Assembly (NCBI GenBank): GCA_008373165.1
Contig: RQOU01000055.1
Location: forward strand, 1-57,652
Direction: 5' to 3'
Source: SAR202 cluster bacterium
Lineage (GTDB): Bacteria; Chloroflexota; Dehalococcoidia; Lucifugimonadales; Lucifugimonadaceae
Length of the DNA stretch: 57,652 bases
A model generated the notes under the pieces. It searched no databases. It was not told the origin of the DNA and was given only the letters and a program-made list of their open reading frames with translations. The position numbers and the translations under genes were made by a program. Below, piece after piece: positions 1 to 8,510 of the stretch (positions within the stretch are counted from its first letter, which is position 1; each line of letters starts with the position of its first letter).

Positions 1-313
1 ATGCATCGTTTATTTAATTTTGAGAACTTAAACCTTGATTCAAATACCTGTCAAGACTGATCCGATTGTACTGTCGCCCAGAATGTCCATTCACTTTGGA
101 TTGAATGCAAGTAACAGGCATATTGAAGCATTGAATCTTGGGAAATATTTGATATTTCCCTCGAGTCTCGTTTGATTCGTTGGTGTAAACCAGTTCGCGA
201 TACTCTTTGATGGCAATACCGCATTTTGTAAAAACAGTCTTGGGCACCAACGACTATTGTAGATTTCATTACGTGTGAATTGCACGTTTAAAAAGGCGAG
301 GAAAAATTATCGC
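1..313. other. Upstream non-coding stretch, no supported gene
   Basis: The only ORFs here are short, mutually overlapping minus-strand frames with no ribosome binding site and no recognisable family. The last part holds the leader of the TrpB-like gene, including GGCGAGG shortly before its ATG. No tRNA or clear promoter was seen. Confidence 0.5.
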
Positions 314-1678
314 ATGGCGACGATCACCGGGAATCGAATTTCGCTTAGTCCACGAGAAATGCCGTCTCGTTGGTATAACGTTGAGGCGGATTTACCATTT
401 AAAGTCCCGCCCATGATGTCACCTTCGGGTTATCCGGTGACTCGCAGGGATCTCGAGCCGCTATTTCCTCGACAGGTAATTGAACACGAGCTCAATTCCG
501 AGAGTCGCACATTTAACATTCCTAAGGAAGTTAGGCAGGCATATTTACATTGGCGTCCAACGCCAATGTTTCGAGCGCATGCATTGGAAAAGGAACTAGG
601 AACTCCCGCTAAATTATTCTATAAAGTCGAAGGTGGAAGTCCGAGTGGTTCTTACGAGTCAAACACTGCTATACCTCAAGCTTTTTATACGAAAAAAGTT
701 GGTGCTAAGGGTATTGTCTCTGGAGGAGCGGGGGGAGTTTGGATCAGCGCAATGGGACATGCTGCCTCGTTGTTTGGCTTGACGAGTCGTATTTACAGCG
801 TGCGCAAGGTAAATTCTGAAGATGCTTGGGGAGATGCCTACGGTCGGGTGTGGGGAGTGGATGTTCAGCCAAGTCCATCTGAAAACACACGATTTGGCAA
901 ACTCGAGTTTAAGAAAAAAGGATCTGATTCAGGTTCGATAGCTACAGCACTTGCTGAAGCTTATGAAGAAGCCACCCTGAACCCCGACGTAAAATTCGCG
1001 ATCCCTACTCTTATGGGTAGCACACTCATTCACCAGACGGTGGTGGGTCTCGAGGCTCAACGTCAGCTTGCCGCAATAGATAAAACACCCGATTATGTAA
1101 TTGGCTCTATCGGCGCAGGTTCCCATTTTGGGGGTCTTATCGCTCCATTCGTCCCAACTCGCTTACAAGGCAGAGATACGCGATTTGTTGCAGTCGAAGA
1201 AGTGTCGACGCCAAGCCTTACGCGTGGTGTTTACGCTGAAGAATCGGCAGACGCCGCTGGTCTCATGCCCCAAGTGCCCATGTATACATTGGGCCGTGAG
1301 TATTCGCCACCGGGAGTGCTGGCCGGCGCCATGCGGTATCACGGAGTGGCGCCGATTGTTTCGGCACTATACAAAGAACAGCACATAAATGCTGTAGCTC
1401 ACGGGCAAATAGAATCATATAGCGCGGGACTAATGTTCACGCGTTCAGAGGGAATTGTCCTGTCACCCCATGCGATGTACACAGTCAAGGAAGTAATAGA
1501 GCAAGCTCTTCGTTCGAAACTTTCTGGCCGTGAAGAAACGATCTTATTCACTGTGACGCCATCGGTAACTTCCGAGTCGACTCCATATGATTTATTACTC
1601 GACGGTGTGCTTAATGACGAACGACCGGAAGAGGCTTCGTTGAAGAAATCGCTGGCAAGATTCATCGGCCGAAACTAA
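314..1678 (+). CDS. TrpB2-like fold-type II protein lacking the PLP lysine
   Basis: The protein is 454 aa from this ATG. The track start at 275 adds 13 residues, but GGCGAGG lies correctly for the ATG at 314. The body aligns without gaps to the TrpB2 branch of tryptophan synthase beta: GSPSGSYESNTA corresponds to the family's NPTGSHKINTA, GGAGGVWISA to TGAGQWGSA, and the HQTVVGLEAQ and GSIGAGSHFGG segments also match. The PLP Schiff-base lysine is a glutamate (residue 115), the preceding His is Tyr, and the catalytic Glu before the TGAGQ loop is Gly. The fold is probably kept but normal tryptophan synthase chemistry is unlikely. It may be a pseudoenzyme, a binding protein or a cofactor-independent enzyme. 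No trpA or other trp gene is nearby. The E1 genes downstream lie in the same direction. The family call is firm and the function is unknown. Confidence 0.8.
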   Translation: MATITGNRISLSPREMPSRWYNVEADLPFKVPPMMSPSGYPVTRRDLEPLFPRQVIEHELNSESRTFNIPKEVRQAYLHWRPTPMFRAHALEKELGTPAKLFYKVEGGSPSGSYESNTAIPQAFYTKKVGAKGIVSGGAGGVWISAMGHAASLFGLTSRIYSVRKVNSEDAWGDAYGRVWGVDVQPSPSENTRFGKLEFKKKGSDSGSIATALAEAYEEATLNPDVKFAIPTLMGSTLIHQTVVGLEAQRQLAAIDKTPDYVIGSIGAGSHFGGLIAPFVPTRLQGRDTRFVAVEEVSTPSLTRGVYAEESADAAGLMPQVPMYTLGREYSPPGVLAGAMRYHGVAPIVSALYKEQHINAVAHGQIESYSAGLMFTRSEGIVLSPHAMYTVKEVIEQALRSKLSGREETILFTVTPSVTSESTPYDLLLDGVLNDERPEEASLKKSLARFIGRN

Positions 1679-1847
1679 TTCACTGAGGATTTTGCGTTTC
1701 GAATTTTGATCTTCGATGCTAAAGTTCGACATGTATTCATGTTATTTGTCGGTTTTGCGTGATAGTTTTTCAGTTGAAGCGAATCTGCAATGACACTGTG
1801 GATAATATGCGCAAGTTTGTAATTACAGAACCCGGAGGCAATTACGG

Positions 1848-2846
1848 ATGGAAATCTCTAAAGAGAAACTGGAGTGGATGTATACCACCATGTACAGAAT
1901 CCGTCGCTTCGAGGAGACGATGCTGGAGCAAACTTTCAAGGGGAACTCCATGGGTGTGACTCACCCTTCAGACGGCCAGGAAGCACCACCAACCGGAGTT
2001 TGTGCTCATCTCACGGATAAAGACTGGATTGGCTCGACTCATCGAGGTCATGGTCACTGTATAGCCAAGGGTTTAGATACTCACGCTATGATGGCAGAGA
2101 TTATGGGTAGGGCTACAGGGCAATGTGGAGGTAAGGGCGGTTCCATGCACATTGCAGATTTTTCAAAGGGCATGCTCGGTGCTAACGCGATAGTGGGAGC
2201 TTCTATTCCCCTTGCCGTTGGAGCCGCGCTGACTGCGAAGTACAAAGGCATAGAAAATGAGTCGGTTGGTGTCTCGTTCTTCGGTGATGGTGCTTCTTCA
2301 CAGGGAGTTCTGCACGAATCGATGAATCTTGCATCGGTATGGAAATTGCCAGTTATATTTGCATGTGAAAACAATGGATATGCAGAAGCGACTCCCGCTT
2401 GGTACTCAGTGTCTGCGGAGGATATAGCATCGCGGGCGGATGGTTACGGGATGCCTGGAGTTGTCGTAGACGGGATGGACGTTTTCGAAGTTTATGAAGC
2501 TGCGGGTGAAGCGATTGCGCGTGCCAGAGCCGGGGAAGGTCCCACGTTCCTGGAATTAAAGACATATCGCTATCATGGACACTTTCATGCTGATGATCCT
2601 AAGAAATATCGTAAGCCGGATGAAGAAGAGCATTATCACGAACGTGATGCCCTAAAAAACTTTGAAAAAAGAGTTACTGGTCAAAAATTGATGTCAGCAA
2701 AGAAATTAAAATCTATTCGTGATTCCATTGAGCAGGAGATGCTTGATGCCGTCGAGTTTGCCTTGGAGAGTCCTATGCCTGACGTGGAGGCGCTTTACAG
2801 TGATGTCTATGTAAATTACTCCAACCCTATTTTTGGTCTTAGATAA
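1848..2846 (+). CDS. Thiamine-diphosphate-dependent 2-oxoacid dehydrogenase E1 alpha subunit
   Basis: The 332-aa protein is a pyruvate/acetoin dehydrogenase-type E1 alpha subunit. Together with the beta subunit it would decarboxylate a 2-oxoacid (or acetoin) on ThDP and pass the acyl group to a lipoyl E2. It shows the RGHGH segment near residues 65-70, the ThDP/Mg motif GDGASSQG starting at about residue 146, followed by ENNGYAEAT, and the C-terminal YRYHGHFHADDP loop where PDH alphas have a phosphorylation/substrate loop. GGAGG precedes the ATG at good spacing. Fifty bases downstream lies the beta gene. No E2 or E3 gene is in the window, so the partner complex and the substrate cannot be told from sequence. 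Confidence 0.88.
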   Translation: MEISKEKLEWMYTTMYRIRRFEETMLEQTFKGNSMGVTHPSDGQEAPPTGVCAHLTDKDWIGSTHRGHGHCIAKGLDTHAMMAEIMGRATGQCGGKGGSMHIADFSKGMLGANAIVGASIPLAVGAALTAKYKGIENESVGVSFFGDGASSQGVLHESMNLASVWKLPVIFACENNGYAEATPAWYSVSAEDIASRADGYGMPGVVVDGMDVFEVYEAAGEAIARARAGEGPTFLELKTYRYHGHFHADDPKKYRKPDEEEHYHERDALKNFEKRVTGQKLMSAKKLKSIRDSIEQEMLDAVEFALESPMPDVEALYSDVYVNYSNPIFGLR

Positions 2847-2897
2847 CCACTATTTTGGTAATCAATACAATCAATTTATTCGTAATGCAAGAGAACA

Positions 2898-3968
2898 ATG
2901 ACCACACACAATAAAATCGATCCTCTAGGCCCTGGTTATGAAGGAGTAGCTGGTAAAGAGCTGCGGTTTAGAGATGTATTCAGAGATACTTTGCGTGCCG
3001 AGATGAATCGCGATCAGGACGTCTTTTTGATGGGAGAAGATATATCAGGAGGATTTGATCGTGACACGAAAGAACCGTTGGACGCCTGGGGAGGTCCTTT
3101 TGCTGCGACGAAAGGATTGGTACAGGAATTTGGACCAGAACGCATCAGGGATGCTCCGATTTCTGAGGCAGGGTTTGTTGGTGCAGCAGTAGGCGCTGCT
3201 TTGACAGGGTTACGACCGGTTGTTGACCTTATGTATTTTGATTTCGTGACCGTTGCTTATGACCAGTTACTGTCGAATGCAGCCAAGAGTCGTTACATGT
3301 TTGGTGGCCAAACACGGGTGCCGATGACGCTATTTGCAAGATCAGGCGCTGGAACCGGTCACGCTGCTCAGCACTCGGAAAGTTTTTACTCGATGCTTGC
3401 ACACATACCTGGTCTGAAAGTCGTCGTTCCATCAGATCCCTACTCAGTGAAAGGGCTTTTGGCTGCAGCCATTCGTGATGATGATCCTGTATTTCTTGTA
3501 AACGATAAGAAACTTATTAATCTCACGGGATTTGTACCAGATGAAGATTATGTTATAGAGCTAGGGAAAGGACGTTACATGCAGCGTGGTGATGACGTTA
3601 CCTTGGTAGGGATGTCATATACGTCTGTAGTTTGTGAACAAGCTGCTGTGCAGTTGGCTGATGCGGGAATTAATGCTGAGGTGATTGACATGATGTCGCT
3701 TTCTCCATTTGACGAAGATATCCTGCTCGAGTCGGTTCAAAAAACAAATAACGTGGTGATTGTCGATGAAGATACCCCGCGAGCTTCCATGGCCTCAGAA
3801 TTCGCGGCTGTCATTGCTGACAAAGCATTCGATCACCTGGATGCGCCGGTTAAACGTGTGACTGGACCACACTCTCCAGTTCCTTACAACAAGGGACTGG
3901 AAAACGCCTTTATGCCGCAGCCTGAAGATGTAGTAGGTACCGTTCGAAATATGTTGGGACGCGACTAA
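2898..3968 (+). CDS. Thiamine-diphosphate-dependent 2-oxoacid dehydrogenase E1 beta subunit
   Basis: This 356-aa protein is the transketolase-type beta partner of the preceding E1 alpha. Typical segments are FLMGEDI near the N-terminus, RIRDAPISEAGFVGAAVGAA, the DLMYFDF and TGHAAQHSES loops, and a C-terminal transketolase domain with EVIDMMSLSPFDED. The length is normal, with a short extra N-terminus (about 20 residues). It follows the alpha gene by 51 bases and should be co-transcribed with it. Its 3' end overlaps the convergent aldolase gene by four bases, so there is no room for an intergenic terminator. Acetoin, pyruvate and branched-chain 2-oxoacids remain possible substrates. Confidence 0.88.
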   Translation: MTTHNKIDPLGPGYEGVAGKELRFRDVFRDTLRAEMNRDQDVFLMGEDISGGFDRDTKEPLDAWGGPFAATKGLVQEFGPERIRDAPISEAGFVGAAVGAALTGLRPVVDLMYFDFVTVAYDQLLSNAAKSRYMFGGQTRVPMTLFARSGAGTGHAAQHSESFYSMLAHIPGLKVVVPSDPYSVKGLLAAAIRDDDPVFLVNDKKLINLTGFVPDEDYVIELGKGRYMQRGDDVTLVGMSYTSVVCEQAAVQLADAGINAEVIDMMSLSPFDEDILLESVQKTNNVVIVDEDTPRASMASEFAAVIADKAFDHLDAPVKRVTGPHSPVPYNKGLENAFMPQPEDVVGTVRNMLGRD

Positions 3969-4855
3969 CCAACTGGCATTTTGCGTTGAGTGATTTTGCG
4001 TCCAATTCTTGCCATTTCTTCCCCGCCTGCAAAAATGTGTGTCCCTAAATCCATCAGTTTTCGTACTTTCTGCTCTTCAGTCATGCTTGGGTCATTCCAG
4101 GAACAAAGAAACTTCAGGTTGTTAGCATCACAGGCAGCCTTGATACGTTCCCTAACTAGATTCATTTCTTCGATGTACGGCGGGCCATTTGCGTTGGTGA
4201 ATCCAAATGACATGCCCATGTCACTCGGTCCCCATTCTGCGAAAGCAAGACCGGGCACACGGCATATATCATCTGCATTTGCAGCGGATTCTTGATTTTC
4301 CAGTTTTACACCCAGAAATAATTCTCCATTGGGATTTAGAGGCCAAGGATCTGCGATGTTGACATATTCTTGAGCGTCAATACCCCAGATTTCGGAAGGT
4401 TTTACTTGTCCTCCGGCTCCTCTCTGTCCTTCTCCAAGGCCTTCTCGACCTGACTTTTGAAATGGGTACCTGCACTCTTCGATAAAAGCGCGAACCGCGT
4501 CAGCCTGTCGTGCATGTGTGAGCAATATTCCGTGAACTCCAGCTGATAGTAGCTGTCTTATTTGCCAAGCGTTAGCTCTGACCTCTGAAGCTGTTCGTCC
4601 ATTTGCGGGCAGTGTAGCGATGATCGCAGGTGTTCGATGCCCTGCTTTGGTCGGCCCGTTATCAACTAAACCTTTCATAAAAGAGATCAATCCAGCAACG
4701 TTGAAAGCACCGTGCTCAAATTCTGGAATCAAGAAGTCTGCCCACGTGCTGGCTTGCTTTAATCCGTTTTCGTAAGTCAAATCACCGGCGCTGGTGTAAT
4801 AAATTGGCTCTTTGGATTCAATGAGTTCGATTACCCTGTTTATTCTTTTAGGCAT
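3965..4855 (-). CDS. HpcH/HpaI-family class II aldolase/lyase
   Basis: The 296-aa protein belongs to the HpcH/HpaI family, metal-dependent (beta/alpha)8 aldolases that cleave or form 4-hydroxy-2-oxoacids with pyruvate as one product. It shows LGVKLENQES, where the Glu is a metal ligand, and AEWGPSDMGMSFG, where the Asp is a metal ligand and the GPxD loop is diagnostic. A GQRGAGG loop corresponds to the family's G-RG-G segment, with a short charged Gly-rich insertion in front of it. It is the most divergent of the three family members in this window and the longest. It is convergent with the E1 beta gene and divergent from the NTF2-like gene. The substrate is unknown. Confidence 0.82.
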   Translation of the reverse strand: MPKRINRVIELIESKEPIYYTSAGDLTYENGLKQASTWADFLIPEFEHGAFNVAGLISFMKGLVDNGPTKAGHRTPAIIATLPANGRTASEVRANAWQIRQLLSAGVHGILLTHARQADAVRAFIEECRYPFQKSGREGLGEGQRGAGGQVKPSEIWGIDAQEYVNIADPWPLNPNGELFLGVKLENQESAANADDICRVPGLAFAEWGPSDMGMSFGFTNANGPPYIEEMNLVRERIKAACDANNLKFLCSWNDPSMTEEQKVRKLMDLGTHIFAGGEEMARIGRKITQRKMPVG

Positions 4856-4912
4856 CTTTTGATTTAGTCCTCAGTTTTAGCTTTAGCGAATGTTTGGGTT
4901 TAGTTTTTTGTT

Positions 4913-4934
4913 CGAGTAGAAATTGTTCTACTTG
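4913..4934. repeat. Inverted repeat in divergent intergenic region
   Basis: AGTAGAA-ATTG-TTCTACT forms a perfect 7-bp stem with a 4-base loop, extendable by a G-T and a C-G pair. It sits about 60 bases upstream of the minus-strand aldolase start and about 120 bases upstream of the NTF2-like gene. There is no U-tract on the 3' side of either strand, so it is more likely an operator or leader hairpin than a terminator. Confidence 0.4.
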
Positions 4935-5055
4935 TGTATGTGCGATCTTAGTCCTAAAACTGGGTTTTGATAGTCCTTGAAATATCTGAATTTTCGTATA
5001 TTGATTACCGACAGAAATGAGTATGGATCAGCGTTGCGCTGTTAGTTGAGGTTGA

Positions 5056-5484
5056 ATGTTGAATAAATCATCTTTAGAAGCTGTGGCATCATTTGAACGA
5101 TGGGCTGCAGCCTTCAACGCACGCGATGCTGACGCTATGATCGAGGAAATGCATTTTCCGCATATACGCCTGGCTGGTAACGAGTTCCAGACATGGGTGA
5201 CGGCCGAAGATTTTCGTGATCCACAAGACCAGATGACAAATATGCTACTGGATGAAGGTTGGTGCGTTACTGTTACGAAGTCTATAGCGGCTGTTCAGTC
5301 GAGCGATCAAAAAGTGCATCTGGTAATTCGCCAGTCTAGGCAACGCAAAGATGGAACTGAGTACAACGGTTTCGACACGTTATGGGTTTTCACGAAAATC
5401 AACGGTAAATGGGGAGTCCAGTTTCGTTCATCTTTTTTAGCGAACGCTGTTCATGGAGTCGGCGCAAGCCGGCCTCAATTTTAG
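5056..5484 (+). CDS. NTF2-like / SnoaL-like small protein
   Basis: A 142-aa soluble protein with an NTF2-like cone-fold pattern: an N-terminal helix pair (ASFERWAAAFNARDADAMIEEMHFPHIRL) followed by alternating beta strands ending in GFDTLWVFTKINGKWGVQFRSS in parts. Such proteins serve as small enzymes (isomerases, cyclases, hydrolases) or ligand binders. The function cannot be assigned here. TTGAGG lies six bases before the ATG. It runs convergent to the DinB gene with only four bases between the stops. Confidence 0.7.
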   Translation: MLNKSSLEAVASFERWAAAFNARDADAMIEEMHFPHIRLAGNEFQTWVTAEDFRDPQDQMTNMLLDEGWCVTVTKSIAAVQSSDQKVHLVIRQSRQRKDGTEYNGFDTLWVFTKINGKWGVQFRSSFLANAVHGVGASRPQF

Positions 5485-5488
5485 CCAG

Positions 5489-6037
5489 TTACGAGAATTT
5501 AGAACTGTACAAACCACGTATGTAGGCTATATGTCCCGTGTGTTGTCCGTTTTCCACTGGGAGGCGACCTAACACCCAGAGTAAAGTGGGAGCTCGGTCG
5601 GGCGCATGCGACCATATTTCAGGGTGTTTGATAGTCAGCATTCGAGTAGATATCTGTTTGATAGAAGGTATTAAAAGATTCCTGGCAACTTGCCAGTATT
5701 CGGTGACTTCTCCTACTTCAAGATCAGGAAAATTTCTGACTTGATCAATCGAATCTCCTGCACCAGTTCGTTTAGCATCGATTCCTAGTCGGTTGGACCA
5801 ACCACCTTCGATCCACGCACTTTCTCCACCTCCTCTTAGATACCAGCCCCACATGTCTTCCATTCTTCCGATGTGCCAAAGTATCCATAATATGTGGTTT
5901 GACTCGGGCGTAGGCATCCAACGTGCCTCTTCCATACTAAGTCCTTCAATGGCTTTCAATAATTGATTACCGTAGTCGTTTATTGATTGGAGAGACACAT
6001 CTCGATGATCCGGGTGGCTCAAGACGTGCTCTGGCAT
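5489..6037 (-). CDS. DinB-family (DinB/YfiT four-helix) protein
   Basis: The 182-aa protein matches the DinB/YfiT four-helix-bundle superfamily, putative metal-dependent hydrolases or thiol transferases. A histidine in ILWHIGRMEDMW and the C-terminal NGQHTGHIAYIRG pair give the family's three-histidine metal site. It is translated just after the DUF971 gene, overlapping it by 19 bases, so the two are probably one transcript and coupled. The substrate is unknown. Confidence 0.75.
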   Translation of the reverse strand: MPEHVLSHPDHRDVSLQSINDYGNQLLKAIEGLSMEEARWMPTPESNHILWILWHIGRMEDMWGWYLRGGGESAWIEGGWSNRLGIDAKRTGAGDSIDQVRNFPDLEVGEVTEYWQVARNLLIPSIKQISTRMLTIKHPEIWSHAPDRAPTLLWVLGRLPVENGQHTGHIAYIRGLYSSKFS

Positions 6038-6339
6038 ATCACGGCATTATCGTTTTCTGAAAGTTGCAAAAGCTTTTCGAAAGGGTATATGCCGGAATCG
6101 TGTCCGTCGGTCCATAAGAACTGTAATGCATATTTCCCCACTTTGAGATATTCGACAGCGATTATGTCTTCAGGAACTGATGCAACGTTGAGTATTGGTC
6201 GTCCGGTCATTTCTTCGACGCACGCGGCACAAGCACACTGCAAGCGTAGATATCTATACGGGTATGTGCATGTCTGGTTGTTGTCCCAGGCTATCTGCAC
6301 TCCTACACCAGTCATTTCGATTTGTGCTGGGACAGTCAT
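6019..6339 (-). CDS. DUF971 (GBBH-like N-terminal) domain protein
   Basis: A small protein made only of the DUF971 / gamma-butyrobetaine hydroxylase-like N-terminal domain. The diagnostic core LRLQCACAACVEEMTGR and the later WTDGHDSGIYPFEKL are both present. In many bacteria this domain stands alone and has been linked to iron-sulfur or metal cofactor pathways. The Cys-rich motif could bind a metal. The track starts at a GTG at 6384. I prefer the ATG at 6339 because the conserved domain begins just after it and a GAGGA lies upstream, though spacing is long. It overlaps the DinB gene, and its 5' end faces the Gfo/Idh gene across about 190 bases. Confidence 0.75.
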   Translation of the reverse strand: MTVPAQIEMTGVGVQIAWDNNQTCTYPYRYLRLQCACAACVEEMTGRPILNVASVPEDIIAVEYLKVGKYALQFLWTDGHDSGIYPFEKLLQLSENDNAVICQSTS

Positions 6340-6526
6340 TGTTACTTTTCTGTTCCTCGGGATCCTGCGTTTTTGTAAGATCACTGAAATAATGTTTTTT
6401 GTTGATAGCAGCTTAATCTGGGTAGATGAACTTCTTTGAAGTAAACTTCAGGATTATTGATCTTTTTTCGATGATTTATCTAGATTCATGGTTAGTGTAG
6501 AAATTAATGTAGGGGATTAACGCCAA

Positions 6527-7588
6527 ATGGCAAACGAAACGATAAAAGTAGGTTTTGTAGGGGCTGGTGCCAATACGGCCCTACGTCACATTCCAGGGCT
6601 CAGGGCGCAACAAGGTGTTGAATTATCCGGCGTTGCCAATCGAACTATTGAGTCTAGTCAGACAGCGGTTGATAAATTTGAACTGGGAGAGGCGTACCCG
6701 ACTTGGCTGCACTTGATCGAAGACCCAGAAATCGATGCGGTATGTATCGGTACTTGGCCATACATGCACTCCACAATCACGTTAGCAGCGCTTGATAACG
6801 GTAAGCATGTGTTGTGTGAAGCGCGAATGGCGATGAATAGTTTGGAAGCTCGTGATATGTACGCAGCATCGGTTGCTAATCCCGACCTGATTACTCAAAT
6901 TGTACCGCCTCCACATCTCATGTCTTGTGAAAAGCATTTGATGGATTTAATCGCAGACGGATTCATAGGTGAAGTGGTGAATGTGAATATTCGGGTTACA
7001 GATGGCAGTTCGTACCCGGATTCTGATACAGAAGCACACTGGCGACAAATGCGAGAGTTATCGGGTAATAACGTTATGACTACTGGCATATGGTACGAGA
7101 ATTTGATGCGGTTAGTCGGTACCGCTAGTTCAGTTTCTGCGAACGCCCAAATCGTTGTTCCTCATCGTCGGGGTTGGGACGGTAATCGTTATCCCATGAC
7201 CATTCCGGATCAGCTTGATGTGATCTACTCACTTGCTGGAGGTGGTTCAGTCAACATGACTGTCACAACGGTTTCCGGATCATTTGCACCACCGACAGAG
7301 ATATGGATATTTGGTACAGAAGGTACCTTAAGGATTGAAGTTGGTGGCCTGGATGTAGATCCTAAAGTTACCGGGGCACGCAAGGGTGACCAGGTTATGT
7401 CCGAAATTGTCGTGCCGAATGAAAAGCGTGGTAGCTGGCGGGTTGAGGAAGAATTTATTAACGCTATCCGGGGAATCGAACCAGTAACTCGGTCGAATTT
7501 CACGGATGCGGTCAAGTACATGGAATTCACCGACGCTGTTCAACAGTCATGGCAGACTGGAAAACGGGTGTACTTACCCGGCCTGTGA
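6527..7588 (+). CDS. Gfo/Idh/MocA-family oxidoreductase
   Basis: The 353-aa protein has an N-terminal Rossmann fold (KVGFVGAGANTALRHIPGL, residues 6-24) and a C-terminal alpha/beta domain with TEIWIFGTEGTLRIE, as in Gfo/Idh/MocA NAD(P)-dependent sugar or inositol dehydrogenases. The usual EKP motif, whose lysine takes part in catalysis, reads EAR here (residues 98-100, HVLCEARMAMN). This suggests a subfamily with different chemistry. It stands alone, 139 bases before pxpA and in the same direction. A GGGG tract lies upstream of the ATG but the spacing is long. The substrate is unknown. Confidence 0.85.
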   Translation: MANETIKVGFVGAGANTALRHIPGLRAQQGVELSGVANRTIESSQTAVDKFELGEAYPTWLHLIEDPEIDAVCIGTWPYMHSTITLAALDNGKHVLCEARMAMNSLEARDMYAASVANPDLITQIVPPPHLMSCEKHLMDLIADGFIGEVVNVNIRVTDGSSYPDSDTEAHWRQMRELSGNNVMTTGIWYENLMRLVGTASSVSANAQIVVPHRRGWDGNRYPMTIPDQLDVIYSLAGGGSVNMTVTTVSGSFAPPTEIWIFGTEGTLRIEVGGLDVDPKVTGARKGDQVMSEIVVPNEKRGSWRVEEEFINAIRGIEPVTRSNFTDAVKYMEFTDAVQQSWQTGKRVYLPGL

Positions 7589-7595
7589 TTACTGA

Positions 7596-7637
7596 AATTT
7601 CGACTGTCTTTAGTGAGGCCACTTTAATGTCGAAATT
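7596..7637. repeat. Nine-base inverted repeat just after the Gfo/Idh gene
   Basis: AATTTCGAC (7596-7604) and GTCGAAATT (7629-7637) are perfect complements and enclose a smaller AGTG-AGGC-CACT hairpin. It begins eight bases past the stop codon. No U-tract follows, so a rho-independent terminator is not supported. An RNA 3'-end stabiliser or an operator for the pxp operon is possible. Confidence 0.4.
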
Positions 7638-7727
7638 AGGGGGTCTCATCTCTGACTACATTGTCTAGGACTTTCACATAGATAATATTGAGTAAGTGTT
7701 AAAAAATAATGGGATAGGAGTTCGCTG

Positions 7728-8510
7728 TTGATACAAGGAGTTGCGAGAATTGACTTCAATGCAGATATTGGCGAGTCATTCGCAGGGTATGAGCTTGGTC
7801 TTGACGAAGAAATTGTCAAGTACATTACCTCTGCGAACATAGCTACTGGATTTCATGCAGGAGATCCTGATTGGATGGCTCGGACTGTTGCGCTTGCTGT
7901 CGATCATCAAGTTGGAATCGGTGCTCACCCGGCTTATCCAGATCTTGCAGGGTTCGGCCGAAGAAATATGGACCTGACTCCAGTTGAAGTTCGTAATGCA
8001 GTGACTTACCAAGTTGGTGCTCTGTCTGCATTCGCTCCAGGGCGAAAAATGCAACATGTGAAACCGCATGGAGCCCTGTATAACACGGCAGTTAAAGACC
8101 CTGAAGTTGCGTCTTCAGTAGTGTCTGCGATCAAGGAGTTCGATCCTGAATTAATTCATGTGGTTCTTGCTGGATCTCGGTGGGAATCCATTGCTCGAGA
8201 CGAGGGAGTCCGAGTCGCCAGGGAATGCTACGCTGACCGGGCTGTGACGGCACAAGGGACCCTTGTGCCTCGGTCCGAGCCCGGAGCCGTCGTCCACGAA
8301 ACGGACCAGATTGTAGAGCGTTCGATAAAGCTCGCAACCCAAGGGAAGGTTATAGCTGTTGACGGCACTGAGATCGATTTTTCTGCTGATTCAATATGTT
8401 TGCATGGGGACACTCCTGGTGCCGTAGAAACAGCTGCTGCGGTTCGCGGAGCACTTGAAGATGCGGGGGTTAAAATCACTCCTATGGCCAAGCTGGTTTC
8501 CGGTGTCTAG
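7728..8510 (+). CDS. pxpA: PxpA (LamB/YcsF) 5-oxoprolinase subunit A homologue
   Basis: The 260-aa protein is a LamB/YcsF family member. With PxpB and PxpC, PxpA forms the bacterial ATP-dependent 5-oxoprolinase, which opens pyroglutamate to glutamate. Conserved blocks are DFNADIGESF, ANIATGFHAGDPDWM, GAHPAYPDLAGFGRR, HVKPHGALYN and the C-terminal CLHGDTPGAVE. The start is TTG, supported by GGGATAGGAG seven bases upstream. It overlaps the pxpB start by eight bases, so translation is probably coupled. The neighbours downstream are Na+-pumping decarboxylase subunits. The substrate may therefore not be 5-oxoproline. Confidence 0.9.
   Translation: MIQGVARIDFNADIGESFAGYELGLDEEIVKYITSANIATGFHAGDPDWMARTVALAVDHQVGIGAHPAYPDLAGFGRRNMDLTPVEVRNAVTYQVGALSAFAPGRKMQHVKPHGALYNTAVKDPEVASSVVSAIKEFDPELIHVVLAGSRWESIARDEGVRVARECYADRAVTAQGTLVPRSEPGAVVHETDQIVERSIKLATQGKVIAVDGTEIDFSADSICLHGDTPGAVETAAAVRGALEDAGVKITPMAKLVSGV

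Noticed and set aside
14-250. Minus-strand ORF of 78 aa at the left edge, overlapping two other short frames
   Set aside because: No recognisable family, no ribosome binding site at the start, and three competing frames over the same bases. Could be a degraded fragment but cannot be supported.
5987-6439. 150-aa plus-strand ORF over DinB and DUF971
   Set aside because: Antisense to two recognised protein families; no domain of its own.
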